This document shows, piece by piece, positions 1-8,997 of a stretch of 64,000 nt of DNA; the first letter of the stretch is position 1; each line of letters begins with the position of its first letter. The position numbers and the translations under genes were made by a program. The stretch is taken from the NCBI RefSeq assembly GCF_011682045.1, contig NZ_VVIW01000006.1, positions 186,001 to 250,000 on the forward strand, in the 5' to 3' direction. This DNA is from Massilia aquatica. GTDB lineage: Bacteria; Pseudomonadota; Gammaproteobacteria; Burkholderiales; Burkholderiaceae_D. Below the pieces are notes generated by a model. It saw only the letters and a list, made by a program, of their open reading frames with translations, was not told where the DNA came from and searched no databases.

Positions 1-768
1 ATCCTGGCGCTGCCGGCCTGGCAGCTGCTGTCCGCGAACCTGGACTACTCGGTACACGCGCAAGCGCTGGCGCGCGCGCTCGACATGACCGCCATCGGCG
101 ACCTGCTGGACGTCCAGGCGCGCCAGCAGGGAACCTTCATCCAGGTCGGCGCGCTGGCGGCCACCGTCACGCTGCTCATCTCGCCCCTGCTCTCGGGGAT
201 GGTGGCGACCGCGGCCCGCAGCGCGCAGGCGCCGGGCTTCGCGGCGCTGCTGCGCGGCGGCGCCGGCTACTACTGGCCCATGCTGCGCATGCTGGCGATC
301 GGTGCGCTGCCACTCGGGCTGGCCTATATGGTTGGTAACGCCGCCATCGGAGCGGCATCGACCCGCCTCACCACCGTCACCAGCGCCGGCGATGCGGCGC
401 TGCTCATGACGCTCGCGCAGGTGCTCACGGTGCTGCTGATGGGACTTGTCGCCGCGTCGCTCGACGCCGGCCGCGCCTTTCTGGCGGCCGACCCGGGCAA
501 GCGCTCGGCCTTATCGGCCTGGCTGTCGGGCTGCACGCTGCTGGCGCGGCACCCGCTGGCGTCCCTGGGCAGCTACATCGTCATCAGTCTCGCAGGGCTG
601 GTGCTGGCCGCCCTGCTGTCGCTGGCGCGCGCCAACACGGCGGGCGTCGATGCGATCGGATTTGCGGAAGCGCTGCTGCTCACGCAGGCGGCGGTGGTCA
701 CCATCGGCTGGATGCGCAGCGCGCGCCTGTTTGCGCTGATCGAACTGGCGCGCACGCGCGCCGTCTGA
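1..768 (+). CDS. Integral membrane protein, 3' part (start outside window)
   Basis: The reading frame is open from base 1 to a TGA at 766-768, and the first ATG (85) lies inside continuous hydrophobic coding sequence, so the real start is upstream of the window. About 255 residues are visible with roughly five long Ala/Leu/Gly-rich hydrophobic stretches separated by short charged loops, as in a polytopic inner-membrane protein. No catalytic or transport motif is recognisable and I do not assign a family. A strong hairpin directly after the stop ends the unit. Codon use and GC match the host core genes. Confidence 0.75.
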   Translation: MLALPAWQLLSANLDYSVHAQALARALDMTAIGDLLDVQARQQGTFIQVGALAATVTLLISPLLSGMVATAARSAQAPGFAALLRGGAGYYWPMLRMLAIGALPLGLAYMVGNAAIGAASTRLTTVTSAGDAALLMTLAQVLTVLLMGLVAASLDAGRAFLAADPGKRSALSAWLSGCTLLARHPLASLGSYIVISLAGLVLAALLSLARANTAGVDAIGFAEALLLTQAAVVTIGWMRSARLFALIELARTRAV

Positions 769-781
769 GACAGCCACGGAC

Positions 782-830
782 AAAAAAAACCCGGCAAGGC
801 ACGGCGTTGCACCGTGTCTTGCCGGGCTTT
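782..830. terminator. Bidirectional hairpin terminator
   Basis: A 15-bp stem (790-804 with 812-826, one G-U type mismatch, 7-nt loop) is preceded by eight A and followed by a short T run. It lies between the end of the membrane protein gene on the plus strand and the decayed RTX gene on the minus strand, so it can serve both. Confidence 0.7.
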
Positions 831-850
831 GTGATGATGCTACGACAACA

Positions 851-2159
851 TTAGCGCCAGTTGGCGGCAATCGTCGGATTCAGGCTGTTGGCATAGTTCG
901 CCGGCAAGGTCGTCTGGCCGGCCGCTGGCGGTGCCCAGGCCGAGTATCTTGTTTTTAACGTTTCCACCTATAAGCGCATCGGAAAAATTCGTCTCGGCGA
1001 CACCGCCAACCAAGGTTCCATCGGCGTGGTATTGCGCCTTGGTCCAGTCGTAAGAGTGGCCATTCGCGCTTAAAGGAGCATGTTGATCTCCCATAATCGT
1101 ATAGGTAGCGTTGCCTGTGTCTTTCAGACTGAGCACAATGGTATTGGTGCTGGCGATGCCGTCCGGACGGTTGTGGCTGGCCTTCAGGGTTCCGGCAGAT
1201 CGCCATCAAAGTCACCGCGCTGGACCAGCGAGAAAACGACTTCGGCCTGCCCTTTGCTCAGCGCGATGACGGCCCCTTCGGCGGCGACCAGGGCCCCGTC
1301 GACCATCACCATCAGTTTCCCGCTCACGCCGGAGAGCGACAGCGTGACTGTCTCGCCCGCGCCGGCTGGCGCGCTCAAGGACATGGTGAAGGTGGCGGCG
1401 CCACCTTCGCTGATGGTCGCCAGCTGCGCCTCCAGGCTCGATTCGACGAAGCCGGGTTCGTTGTACACGTTTTTCCCCGGACCGATTTTCAGGGCGACCT
1501 TCGACTGGCTCTCGAGTTTTAATCCCAAGATATCCTTCGCTGCTTAATGCCTTCGCCAGGTCGAAATTGTCGATCGTGATCGCGTTATTGCTGTCGAGTC
1601 CTTTGGTCATGATCATGCGCTTGCCGGTGACACTGGACGAGGCGTCGTATACCGCCAGGCCAACGTACTCGCCAGAAGCCAGTTGGGCGACCCATTGGCT
1701 GCGTTTGCCGACGCCTTTTCCATTGGTAATCACGCTCCCGGCGATCTCGATTTTGCCCAGGCCATCACTGTCGACGATGGTGTCGTTTCCAAACGCGGCG
1801 CCAAAGCTGTAGGTATCGATACCCTTGCCGCCACGCAGCCAGTCGCTGCCGGTACCACCGTCGAGCTTGTCGTCGCCGGCCCCGCCCTCGATGTAATCGT
1901 TGCCGCCGCCGCCGTCGAGCGTATCGTCGCCGTAGATCTCGTCGTACTTGTCGCCGCCTGTCAGCAGGTTGCCGTATTCACCACCAAACAGGATCTGGCG
2001 GCGTCCCGCATCGCCGGAGTCGGAACTGCCGGAGCGCAAGGTCGTATCAGTGACCGTATCATAGAACATCAAATTCGGGTAGGGCGCAATACCGGTCTCG
2101 TCTTTCTTATTCCTCTCAATCATCATCTTCAGCATCAAGGACCTGCTGGAAAGATACAA
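851..2159 (-). pseudogene. RTX-type calcium-binding secreted protein, frameshifted remnant
   Basis: Read on the minus strand the product begins near 2159 (frame open from about 2254 with no good start) and carries several glycine/aspartate nonapeptide repeats, such as GGGGNDYIEGGAGDDKLDGG, typical of RTX proteins exported by type I secretion. At about 1530 the sensible reading moves to another frame (LKLESQSKVALKIGPGKN, then a Calx-beta-like stretch). At about 1200 it moves again (TLKASHNRPDGIASTN). Near 930 it moves a third time, to a frame ending LPANYANSLNPTIAANWR followed by TAA at 851-853. Three shifts in 1.3 kb beside intact neighbours indicate a decaying gene. The N-terminal part of a full RTX protein is also missing. 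Confidence 0.75.
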
Positions 2160-2170
2160 GTCGCTGAAAT

Positions 2171-2557
2171 TTAATGCGCCTGTTCGCTCGTTCTGCTCGA
2201 AACCCGACTGAGCACTTGCAATTTTTCTTTTAGCTCTACGTGCTTAGCAGCAATAATAGCAAGCATATCCAGATTGTCTGGCGTAATTTGAATCGGCAAC
2301 AGATACTTCAGTGCGATCAGGTAGGGTAAATAATGGAGCTCATCGCTGCAGGCAGGAACGGAGCCCGTCGAAACCGTGATGCTCACTTTGCCGCTTAACT
2401 GTGCAATCGGCGCGGCAGCAACACCCGTCCCGAGTGCGGCTTTCGAGAGCACCAGATTGCCATGGTAAATCAGCGCATTCAAATCGGCGATATCGAACGT
2501 TTCGTCAAGCCGCCCCATGACGTCAGCCAAGTTCATCGTATCGGTGAGTTTGCACAT
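2171..2557 (-). CDS. Hypothetical protein, 128 aa
   Basis: The frame runs on upstream to 2740, but that extension overlaps the end of the neighbouring minus-strand gene copy (2619), so I take the internal ATG at 2557 (MCKLTDTMNLADVMGRLD). The product has a mildly hydrophobic centre around VAAAPIAQLSGKVSITVSTG and a helical C-terminal half ending in a charged tail. No family is recognised. It lies between the decayed RTX gene and the triplicated membrane-protein genes and may belong to the same broken cluster. Confidence 0.4.
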   Translation of the reverse strand: MCKLTDTMNLADVMGRLDETFDIADLNALIYHGNLVLSKAALGTGVAAAPIAQLSGKVSITVSTGSVPACSDELHYLPYLIALKYLLPIQITPDNLDMLAIIAAKHVELKEKLQVLSRVSSRTSEQAH

Positions 2558-2618
2558 GGAGTGATTGTCGATGGGATTGGTCGACTGTTCGTTAAATGTA
2601 GGTTGACGGTGCCTTGCT

Positions 2619-3106
2619 TCAATTAATAACTTCAAATTTTCTATAAAGCGTCGAATATTCAGCCGGGTAGCAAGTACTGTCAAATAGCAACGCGCCTCCG
2701 CCCTCTTGGAGGTAAAAATTCCTAGCCAAAAATCCTCCATCCGTGTCGAATACTACATACTTGATCAACACTGATTTATCTCTTTGGTTAATAAATTCAA
2801 AAATAGTGCTCGTCATCGGCACCGCTTTGTCGCTAATTCGCTTTCTCTCATGAATAACAACTTTGAGATGCGCCCCTTTTTTGCTCTCCATGTCGGGATC
2901 CTTATAGATAACCTGTTGCTTGCACAATATTTTGAACTGTATCGCTCCAATGATTTCATCTGCGACTGGCAGCGGGTAGACAAGGACGATAATAGTCGTC
3001 GAAATTATCATCCGGTACCGCGTATCGCCCCCCGTGTGATACCTTTTGCCGCCCAGCAGAGAACACCGAACCATATCAGCATCAACGCTAAAATATATAA
3101 CCCCAT
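2619..3106 (-). pseudogene. Small membrane-anchored protein, copy A, frameshifted in a G run
   Basis: The ATG at 3106 starts MGLYILALMLIWFGVLCW, matching the N-terminus of the intact copy at 3871-4368. After about 26 codons the frame runs through a six-G tract and hits a stop. One extra G would join it to the downstream frame (YPLPVADEIIGAIQFKILCK to the stop at 2619) and give a product that aligns residue for residue over the junction with the intact copy. The remainder shares KQQVIYKDPDME, YVVFDT and GGFLxRNFYxQEG with copy C. The change is a single-base deletion in a homopolymer, so it may be recent or switchable. Function is unknown. Confidence 0.7.
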
Positions 3107-3234
3107 AACTGCATCATCCCTTCAAATAACCTGCGATTACGACAGATTTTCAGCCAACACTCGTCTCAAACGCAGTCGCCACAAGGACCCGTCGCGACAT
3201 CATAGATAACTTGATATTTGCACAACTCGTTGAA

Positions 3235-3405
3235 TTACATGGAACCAATAATTTCATCAGCCAACGGCAGCGGCAATCCGAACTTGGTTATGACCGCTAT
3301 AGCTAATTTTTTATGCTGGACATCGATTAACCACGTGATACATTTTTCCACGAGAAAAAGTACAAGGAACCAGCCCAGCAGCAGTTCCAAATAGAAAAAT
3401 CCCAT
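3235..3405 (-). pseudogene. Small membrane-anchored protein, copy B, truncated
   Basis: The ATG at 3405 opens a 56-residue frame (MGFFYLELLLGWFLVLFLVE, later PLPLADEIIGSM) homologous to the first half of copies A and C, stopped by TAA at 3235-3237. Just beyond the stop the same frame still reads FNELCKYQVIYD, matching the IQFRNLCKQQVIYKD of copy C, until the similarity ends near 3195. It is therefore the remnant of a third copy in a tandem series, cut by a nonsense change and a deletion of the 3' half. Confidence 0.65.
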
Positions 3406-3436
3406 TACCAAGTACTTCGCTTATTGGGGTAAATAA

Positions 3437-3739
3437 TCACGCCTTTCCAAACCGGCACTCCCAAGACTGATCGATCCGATGACTTTTCACACGCAGAACC
3501 ATTAACGAAGCATCGGCAATGATATCGCCCAGCCCTTTTGTTCCTTGCGGAAAAAAAATCTTTTTATCGCGGTCGATTTCCAGATCGTTGCGTCGAAAGC
3601 TTTCCATCACCCGCTTGAAAGTGGCTGGCCGCTCTAAATTCTTTCTCGGCATATACGTTGCCAAAACCGGAGTAATTCGAAAGCTCAACGCTGCCTCCAA
3701 GTTTGCACCTTCCAACCCATCCATGAACTTTGTAAGCAT
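3437..3739 (-). CDS. Hypothetical protein, 100 aa
   Basis: A short minus-strand frame (MLTKFMDGLEGANLEAALSF, later PRKNLERPATFKRVMESFRR) lies between truncated copy B and intact copy C. It has no signal peptide or membrane segment; the C-terminal half is charged, with a final hydrophobic strand. No family is recognised. A second frame overlaps its start, so the true N-terminus or even the coding status is uncertain in this degraded neighbourhood. Confidence 0.35.
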   Translation of the reverse strand: MLTKFMDGLEGANLEAALSFRITPVLATYMPRKNLERPATFKRVMESFRRNDLEIDRDKKIFFPQGTKGLGDIIADASLMVLRVKSHRIDQSWECRFGKA

Positions 3740-3870
3740 GGAGCATCAGATAAAATTGCATCTATAATATTTTTAGAATTCATCATGGATGATCCGACGA
3801 CTAGCCTTGCTCAGAACCGTTAACGCTCACGCAAACTCTCCTGCCCTGGTCACTGGACCGGTGCCATCAA

Positions 3871-4362
3871 TTACTCTATAACTTTGAAGTCACTAACAAG
3901 CATAGGAAATTCTTTCGGCTGGCATGAACCGGCAAATAGGAACGGGCCTTTTCCCTCCTGTATGTAAAAATTTCTGACCAAAAATCCTCCAGGTGTGTCG
4001 AATACCACATACTTGATCATCACTGATTGATCGCTTTCGTTAATAAATTCCCAAAGTTCGCTTGTAATGGGCAGTACCTTTCCGTCAACTTTCTTTTCTT
4101 CATGGTCAACGAATTTTAGAACCGCGCCTCGTTTTTTCTCCATGTCCGGATCCTTATAGATCACCTGTTGCTTGCATAAATTTCTGAACTGTATCGCCCC
4201 AACGATTTCATCCGCGACCGGCAGCGGATAGGCAACCACAATGGCAATCGCCGAAATTAACCCTTTGTAGGGATGATCGTTCCGCCAAGTGACGCCTTTC
4301 ACCACGCACCAGAGCACACCGAGCCAGATCAGCAGCAATGCCAAAATTAATAATCCCATAAC
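3871..4362 (-). CDS. Small membrane-anchored protein, copy C (intact)
   Basis: The likely start is the ATG giving MGLLILALLLIWLGVLWC, the position matched by copies A and B; an in-frame start 15 bases further upstream (MKGDLV) is possible. The protein has an N-terminal hydrophobic helix (about residues 1-18), a second hydrophobic stretch ending YPLPVADEIVGAIQF, then a soluble domain with KQQVIYKDPDME, ITSELWEFINESD, YVVFDTPGGFLVRNFYIQEG and a terminal VIE. The family is unknown to me. Repeated small membrane proteins of this type often sit beside exported effectors as protective partners, but here that is only an inference from position. Confidence 0.6.
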   Translation of the reverse strand, partial: VMGLLILALLLIWLGVLWCVVKGVTWRNDHPYKGLISAIAIVVAYPLPVADEIVGAIQFRNLCKQQVIYKDPDMEKKRGAVLKFVDHEEKKVDGKVLPITSELWEFINESDQSVMIKYVVFDTPGGFLVRNFYIQEGKGPFLFAGSCQPKEFPMLVSDFKVIE

Positions 4363-4401
4363 TAGATCACCCTTCAAATTCCTGCAAGTTGTTACACACT
4401 T

Positions 4402-4800
4402 TTAAACCAACATCAGCCTCCAATGGCTGGCCATCAAGACCGGTTCACCAGTCCGCTCGGCGGCGAACGTTTCCACCGGCACGCTGGTCTGGCGGCCGCC
4501 ATTGTTGCCGTCGAATTCCTTGTAGGTACCCGTTTCCCATCAGATTGCGCCAGGACGATCACGCGCGGCTCGCCCTGCCCGGAACGCATCAGCGCCAGCG
4601 CAAGGAGGTCGCTACTCGTCATCGACAACTTCGCTTTTAATCCGATCAGCTTGGCAGCACGCAGAAGACCGGCCGTGCTGAAGATACCCAACTGGTGAGT
4701 GACACTGGCCGGGTCTGCCGCAATCTGATGGAAACGCGCCAGCGCGCAAAGCGCGATGAGTAGGGCTAACAGGTCGCGCGGGGCAGCGCCGGAAAGGGGG
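4402..4800 (-). pseudogene. Unknown protein gene, frameshifted
   Basis: One minus-strand frame reads LALLIALCALARFHQIAADP, then HQLGIFSTAGLLRAAKLIGL, and up to RVIVLAQSDGK near 4540. The sensible continuation is in another frame (ETGTYKEFDGNNGGRQTSVP, then VETFAAERTGEPVLMASHWR) ending in TAA at 4402-4404. The N-terminal hydrophobic stretch would be a membrane anchor or signal. No clear ATG opens the first frame. The family is not recognised. It lies just upstream of copy C of the small membrane protein and is oriented the same way. Confidence 0.5.
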
Positions 4801-4851
4801 GCGGCTCGGCGCTGGAAAGCGCGGCGGGAGATACTGCAGTCACGAAATGTC

Positions 4852-5161
4852 CCCTTCTATCGGTGGCCTACTTACAGTAAGCAATTGCATAATTTATCAC
4901 CTTTCCCCCAAGAAAAATTTATTTTTCAGAAATTAATTTTTTAGGGATGAAAATTGCGATATAAAGTCTGAATATCGCTCCGCTTTTGGCGATTCGCAGG
5001 GATGGGGCTAGAACTGGCTCTGCGGCGTCCCCGCTGCCAAGCATGATTTCCGGCCTGCTGGCCTGCGCGTTTTAAAGGACTGAACCTCGTCCGGTATAAC
5101 AAGTTGAAAAACGACCGTCGCATCCTCATATATCGGCTATAACCCAACTTCCGATACCAAT
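4852..5161. other. Intergenic stretch, no gene seen
   Basis: Its first part is AT-rich (runs of A and T around 4900-4950). It separates the degraded cluster from the intact dioxygenase gene. No convincing gene, RNA or repeat is visible; a promoter for the plus-strand dioxygenase presumably lies near its right end. Confidence 0.4.
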
Positions 5162-5980
5162 ATGAACACCCGACTTCCAACCTATTTCGTCTCGCACGGC
5201 GGCGGTCCGTGGCCGTTCATGAAGGAACAATACGGCGACACCTACGCCGTGCTGGAAGCGTCGCTGGTCGACATCCGGCGCCAGATCGGGAACGTCAAAC
5301 CGGCTGCGGTGCTGGTCATTTCAGGTCACTGGGAAGAACAGGAGCTGATGCTCTCATCGAGCGCGCAGCCGCCGATGATCTACGATTACGGCGGTTTTCC
5401 GGCGCATACCTACCAGGTAAAATATCCGGCGCCAGGATCGCCCCAGCTGGCCCAGCGCGCCGCCGATCTGCTGGCCACCGCCGGACATGAGGTCTCGCTC
5501 GATGGACAGCGCGGTTTTGACCACGGCACGTTTTCGATGCTCTATCCCGTCTATCCGGAGGCGGACGTGCCGGTGGTGCAGCTCTCGCTCAAACACGGCT
5601 TCGATCCGCTCACCCATGTGAAGATCGGGCGCGCGCTGGCGCCGCTGCGCGACGAGGGCGTGCTCATTATCGGCAGTGGCCTGAGCTACCATAACCTGCG
5701 CCAGTTTGGCCCCGAAGGCAGGCTGGCGTCGCACCAGTTCGACGACTGGCTGCAGATGGTTCTCAAGCTGCCGCCGTCGGAACGTACCACCGCCCTGCTG
5801 CATTGGGGCCAGGCGCCCTATGCGCGCAATGCCCATCCGCGCGAAGAACACCTGATGCCGCTGATGGTGGCACTCGGCGCGGCCGAAGGGGAGAATGCGG
5901 CCTGCGTGTATCACGAAGACGAATTTTTCGGGCACCTGGCGGTGTCGAGTTTTCGCTTCGGCGAGCCGGTGGCGGCGTAA
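5162..5980 (+). CDS. DODA-type extradiol ring-cleavage dioxygenase (LigB/YgiD family)
   Basis: The product is 272 aa, the normal length for single-subunit class III extradiol dioxygenases of the YgiD/4,5-DOPA-dioxygenase type. Visible motifs are SHGGGP (His12), SGHWE (His56), FDHGTF (His121), GLSYHN (His177) and HPREEH (His225, His230). His12 and His56 correspond to the usual metal ligands and His177 to the catalytic position of the family. Such enzymes open catechol-type rings next to the hydroxyls using non-haem Fe(II) or Zn. There is no aromatic-degradation operon around it, so the natural substrate cannot be told. It is monocistronic. Confidence 0.88.
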   Translation: MNTRLPTYFVSHGGGPWPFMKEQYGDTYAVLEASLVDIRRQIGNVKPAAVLVISGHWEEQELMLSSSAQPPMIYDYGGFPAHTYQVKYPAPGSPQLAQRAADLLATAGHEVSLDGQRGFDHGTFSMLYPVYPEADVPVVQLSLKHGFDPLTHVKIGRALAPLRDEGVLIIGSGLSYHNLRQFGPEGRLASHQFDDWLQMVLKLPPSERTTALLHWGQAPYARNAHPREEHLMPLMVALGAAEGENAACVYHEDEFFGHLAVSSFRFGEPVAA

Positions 5981-6035
5981 CCGCGCCACCGGCCCGGCCA
6001 GGCCGAGTCAGGCCGGGTTGAAAACGGGCGCCGGT

Positions 6036-6587
6036 TCAGCGGTTCTGGTAGTCGTCGAAGCGTTCGTAGAGGTCTTCCAGGATGTCATCCTGATCCATTT
6101 TTTCGCCGTTGACGGGGCGCAGTCCCGGTGTCATGAAGCTGATCATTTTCTTTTTGCCGATCATGCTGATATTCCCGCCGACATAGGTCAGGAAAAAGAC
6201 GGCTTTCCATCCGCGCCCAGCCTGTTTTACCGGTGCTTCCGGTTTCAGATGCAGTACGATATTGAGAATATCGCCGGGAATGGTTGGGAATGGATTGCCT
6301 GCGGAGATTTTATCGACATCGCTGAACGGCACGAACAGGCCGCCTTCATAGGCGACGCCGTCGTCGCTGACCGTGATCACGGTGCGCTTGCCATTCATCG
6401 TTAAATGAAAAAACACCGTCGCAAACATATACACGGCGCAAAACGCCATGAAGGCGCCCAGGCCCGTGCTGACCTGTTTGACGAGCGAGAAAATGCCGAT
6501 CACCGCCACCGCCACGCCCATCACAATGGCCCAGTAGCCATATGATTTGGTATCGGTATAAGCAATCGGTGGACGTGCTTGATTCAT
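6036..6587 (-). CDS. Membrane protein with PH-like soluble domain, hypothetical
   Basis: The 183-aa product has two hydrophobic helices near the N-terminus (about residues 18-36 and 43-62), a short loop, and a beta-rich soluble part beginning NGKRTVITVSDDGVAYEGG, in the style of bacterial PH-like membrane proteins. The acidic tail is MDQDDILEDLYERFDDY. No enzyme motif is seen. The gene is convergent with the dioxygenase gene and followed upstream by an AT-rich gap of about 270 bp with no further gene. Confidence 0.6.
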   Translation of the reverse strand: MNQARPPIAYTDTKSYGYWAIVMGVAVAVIGIFSLVKQVSTGLGAFMAFCAVYMFATVFFHLTMNGKRTVITVSDDGVAYEGGLFVPFSDVDKISAGNPFPTIPGDILNIVLHLKPEAPVKQAGRGWKAVFFLTYVGGNISMIGKKKMISFMTPGLRPVNGEKMDQDDILEDLYERFDDYQNR

Positions 6588-6860
6588 ACAGGCTCCAATA
6601 AAATTATGAAGCGCAGTATAGCATTCAGAGCAACAATTGGTATTTCATCCAGATTACACCGGCGTCGCGAAAGCGATATTATTCGCGATATAAACGGCGA
6701 TGTAAGTACATAACCACCATCAGCCTTGGATTATTTATTTCCTCAAACACGAAGTAAATACAAAGATAATATACCGTCAATATCCCGAGACGCCGTCCAG
6801 CGCTGTTGAAAAACCTTCAGGCGGGCGCACAGATCGGGCCTGGGAACTGCGGCGTGGAAC

Positions 6861-7808
6861 TCAGGTCCCGCGCTTGCCGCGCGCCGAATTGGCGGCTTTT
6901 TCGGCGGCAATCGCCGCTGCCTTGGCGGCCTTGGCGGCCATTTCGGCCTCGTGCTGGGCCATGCGCAGGGCGCGCGTTTCCGGCGTTTCGAGACTGATGC
7001 GGCCGAGCGCGCCGGTGCGGTAATCCTGCAGGAAGATGTGCGAGGCTTTTTCAAAATCGAGGTCGCCGCCCTTCTGCCGGTAGCCGCGCCGCGCCGCCAC
7101 GCCTTCGACCACGGCGATGCCGTCCATGCCTTCGGTCTTGAAGCCGTAGCGCGCCGTGAGCAGCGCCGGGTAGCGCGCCAGCAGTTCGTCGGCCAAAAAC
7201 ACCGCCACTTCATCTTCGATCAGGGCGTTCGAGCCGATCGCATGGCTGGCGGCGAGCATCAGGCCATCGCTGGCGAGCGCGATCTTCGGCCACAGCATGC
7301 CGGGGGTGTCGACCAGGATGATGTTCTTGCCGAGGTAAAGCTTTTGCTGCATCTTGGTCACGGCCGGCTCGTCGCCCACCTTGGCCACCTTCTTTTTCAG
7401 CAGCGCGTTCATGAGCGTCGACTTGCCGACGTTGGGAATCCCCATGATCATGATGCGCAGCGGCTTGGTCGGCACGCCGCGGTGCGGCGCCAGCGACTGG
7501 CACAGGTCCGGAATTTTCGCGACGTCGCCCGGCTTCTTGGTGGTCATGGCGTAGGCGGTCACGCCTTCCTGGGCGTTGTAGTAGGCGCTCCAGGCGGCGG
7601 TGGCGGCCGGATCGGCCAGGTCGACCTTGTTGAGGATCTTGAGGCAGGGGCGCTGGCGGAACAGGCGCAGTTCCTCGACCATGGGGTTGCAGCTCGCCTC
7701 GGGAAGGCGCGCATCGAGCACCTCGATCACCAGATCGGTGTTCTCCATCTGTTCGGCCGCCTTCTTGCGGGCGGCGTTCATGTGGCCCGGGTACCATTGT
7801 ATCGACAT
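6861..7808 (-). CDS. ylqF: Ribosome biogenesis GTPase YlqF/RbgA
   Basis: The 315-aa product shows the circularly permuted GTPase order: G4 NKVDL (60-64) precedes G1 GIPNVGKST (123-131) and G3 DTPG (167-170). The N-terminus WYPGHMNAARKK is the signature of the YlqF/RbgA family, which assists late assembly of the large ribosomal subunit. The C-terminal region has the ANTAR-like helical domain, then an Ala/Lys/Glu-rich tail (about residues 285-315) that is a lineage-specific extension. It is convergent with nothing and transcribed away from the HDAC-family gene. Confidence 0.9.
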   Translation of the reverse strand: MSIQWYPGHMNAARKKAAEQMENTDLVIEVLDARLPEASCNPMVEELRLFRQRPCLKILNKVDLADPAATAAWSAYYNAQEGVTAYAMTTKKPGDVAKIPDLCQSLAPHRGVPTKPLRIMIMGIPNVGKSTLMNALLKKKVAKVGDEPAVTKMQQKLYLGKNIILVDTPGMLWPKIALASDGLMLAASHAIGSNALIEDEVAVFLADELLARYPALLTARYGFKTEGMDGIAVVEGVAARRGYRQKGGDLDFEKASHIFLQDYRTGALGRISLETPETRALRMAQHEAEMAAKAAKAAAIAAEKAANSARGKRGT

Positions 7809-7888
7809 GCTGTGCTTTCGGAATTCTCGTTTAAGGCGCTATTTTACCGGGGCCGGCCCGGTGCGCCGAAAAAACGGACGAACGCCGC

Positions 7889-8821
7889 CTACTCCAGCTC
7901 GGCCAATACCTTGATGTGCGCCGCCACGCTGCGCCCCAGCGCCGACAGGTTGTAGCCGCCTTCCAGGCAGCTGACGATGCGCCCCCGCGCATACAGACGC
8001 GCCACGGTCATCACTTCGCGCGTGATCCAGGCATAGTCGGCTTCGACCAGGCCCATGCCGCCCACATCGTCTTCGCGGTGGGCGTCGAAGCCGGCCGAAA
8101 TGAAGATCATCTCGGGCTTGAAGTCGTGCAGCGCCGGCAGCCAGTGTTCGGTGACCAGTTTGCGCACCACATCGCCGCCGCTGCGCGCAGGCACCGGAAT
8201 GTTGACGCAGGTGGCCGTTTGCGGCTCCGGTTCGGTGTACGGATAAAACGGATGCTGGAAGAAGCTGGCCATCAGCACGCGCGGATCGTCGCGAAACGAT
8301 TCGGCGGTGCCGTTACCGTGATGGACATCGAAGTCGATGATCGCCACCCGAGCCAGCCCGTGCGACTCGAGCGCGTGGCGCGCGGCGATGGCCACGTTGT
8401 TGAACAGGCAAAAACCCATCGGCTCGCCGGGCAGCGCGTGGTGGCCGGGCGGGCGGGTCGCGCAGAAGGCGTTGGCGATGCTGCCGGCGATGACGGCGTC
8501 GGTGGCGGCCAGCGCGGCGCCGGCGGCGCGCAGCGCGGCCTGGTAGCTGTGCGAACAGAGCGTGGTATCGGCATCAAGCGGATAGGTCTCGCCTTCCACG
8601 GTGGGCGTATTGTCGCGCACCAGCGCGATCGCCTCTAAGGTGTGGTTGCGGCCGATGGCGGGAATTTCGGCCAGCGGCGCCTCGCGCCGTTCGACCAGGC
8701 CATCGATGCGGGCCAGGATCAATTGGTCTTCGATCGCCTGCAGGCGCGCGGGCGACTCCGGATGCCATTCGCCCATGTCGTGGCGGCTGCAATCGGGGTG
8801 GCTGTAAATGGCTGTGCTCAT
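7889..8821 (-). CDS. Histone deacetylase family protein (acetylpolyamine/acetoin-utilisation type)
   Basis: The frame extends upstream, but the family N-terminus (MSTAIYSHPDCSRHDMGEWH) fixes the start at 8821, giving 310 aa. Motifs: RPPGHHA with His127/His128 as the catalytic pair, IIDFDVHHGNGT with zinc ligands Asp165 and His167, SAGFDAH with the third zinc ligand, and a C-terminal GGYN containing the family tyrosine. These enzymes remove acetyl groups from small amines or proteins via Zn-bound water. The substrate cannot be read from context. It diverges from the MoxR operon. Confidence 0.88.
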   Translation of the reverse strand: MSTAIYSHPDCSRHDMGEWHPESPARLQAIEDQLILARIDGLVERREAPLAEIPAIGRNHTLEAIALVRDNTPTVEGETYPLDADTTLCSHSYQAALRAAGAALAATDAVIAGSIANAFCATRPPGHHALPGEPMGFCLFNNVAIAARHALESHGLARVAIIDFDVHHGNGTAESFRDDPRVLMASFFQHPFYPYTEPEPQTATCVNIPVPARSGGDVVRKLVTEHWLPALHDFKPEMIFISAGFDAHREDDVGGMGLVEADYAWITREVMTVARLYARGRIVSCLEGGYNLSALGRSVAAHIKVLAELE

Positions 8822-8997
8822 GTGCGTGATTTCATTAGCGGCGTCATCAATGTTGCACCGGAAACCCCGTTCTCGCATAGAATCTTGGAGAAACGGGTCG
8901 TGATGACGCAGTAGTGGTGCCGAAGGCGCTAATCTACCATGCCGTGCCCCACGCCGGTGCGCACGACCACCCACCGCACACTGTAAAGATCAACGCC

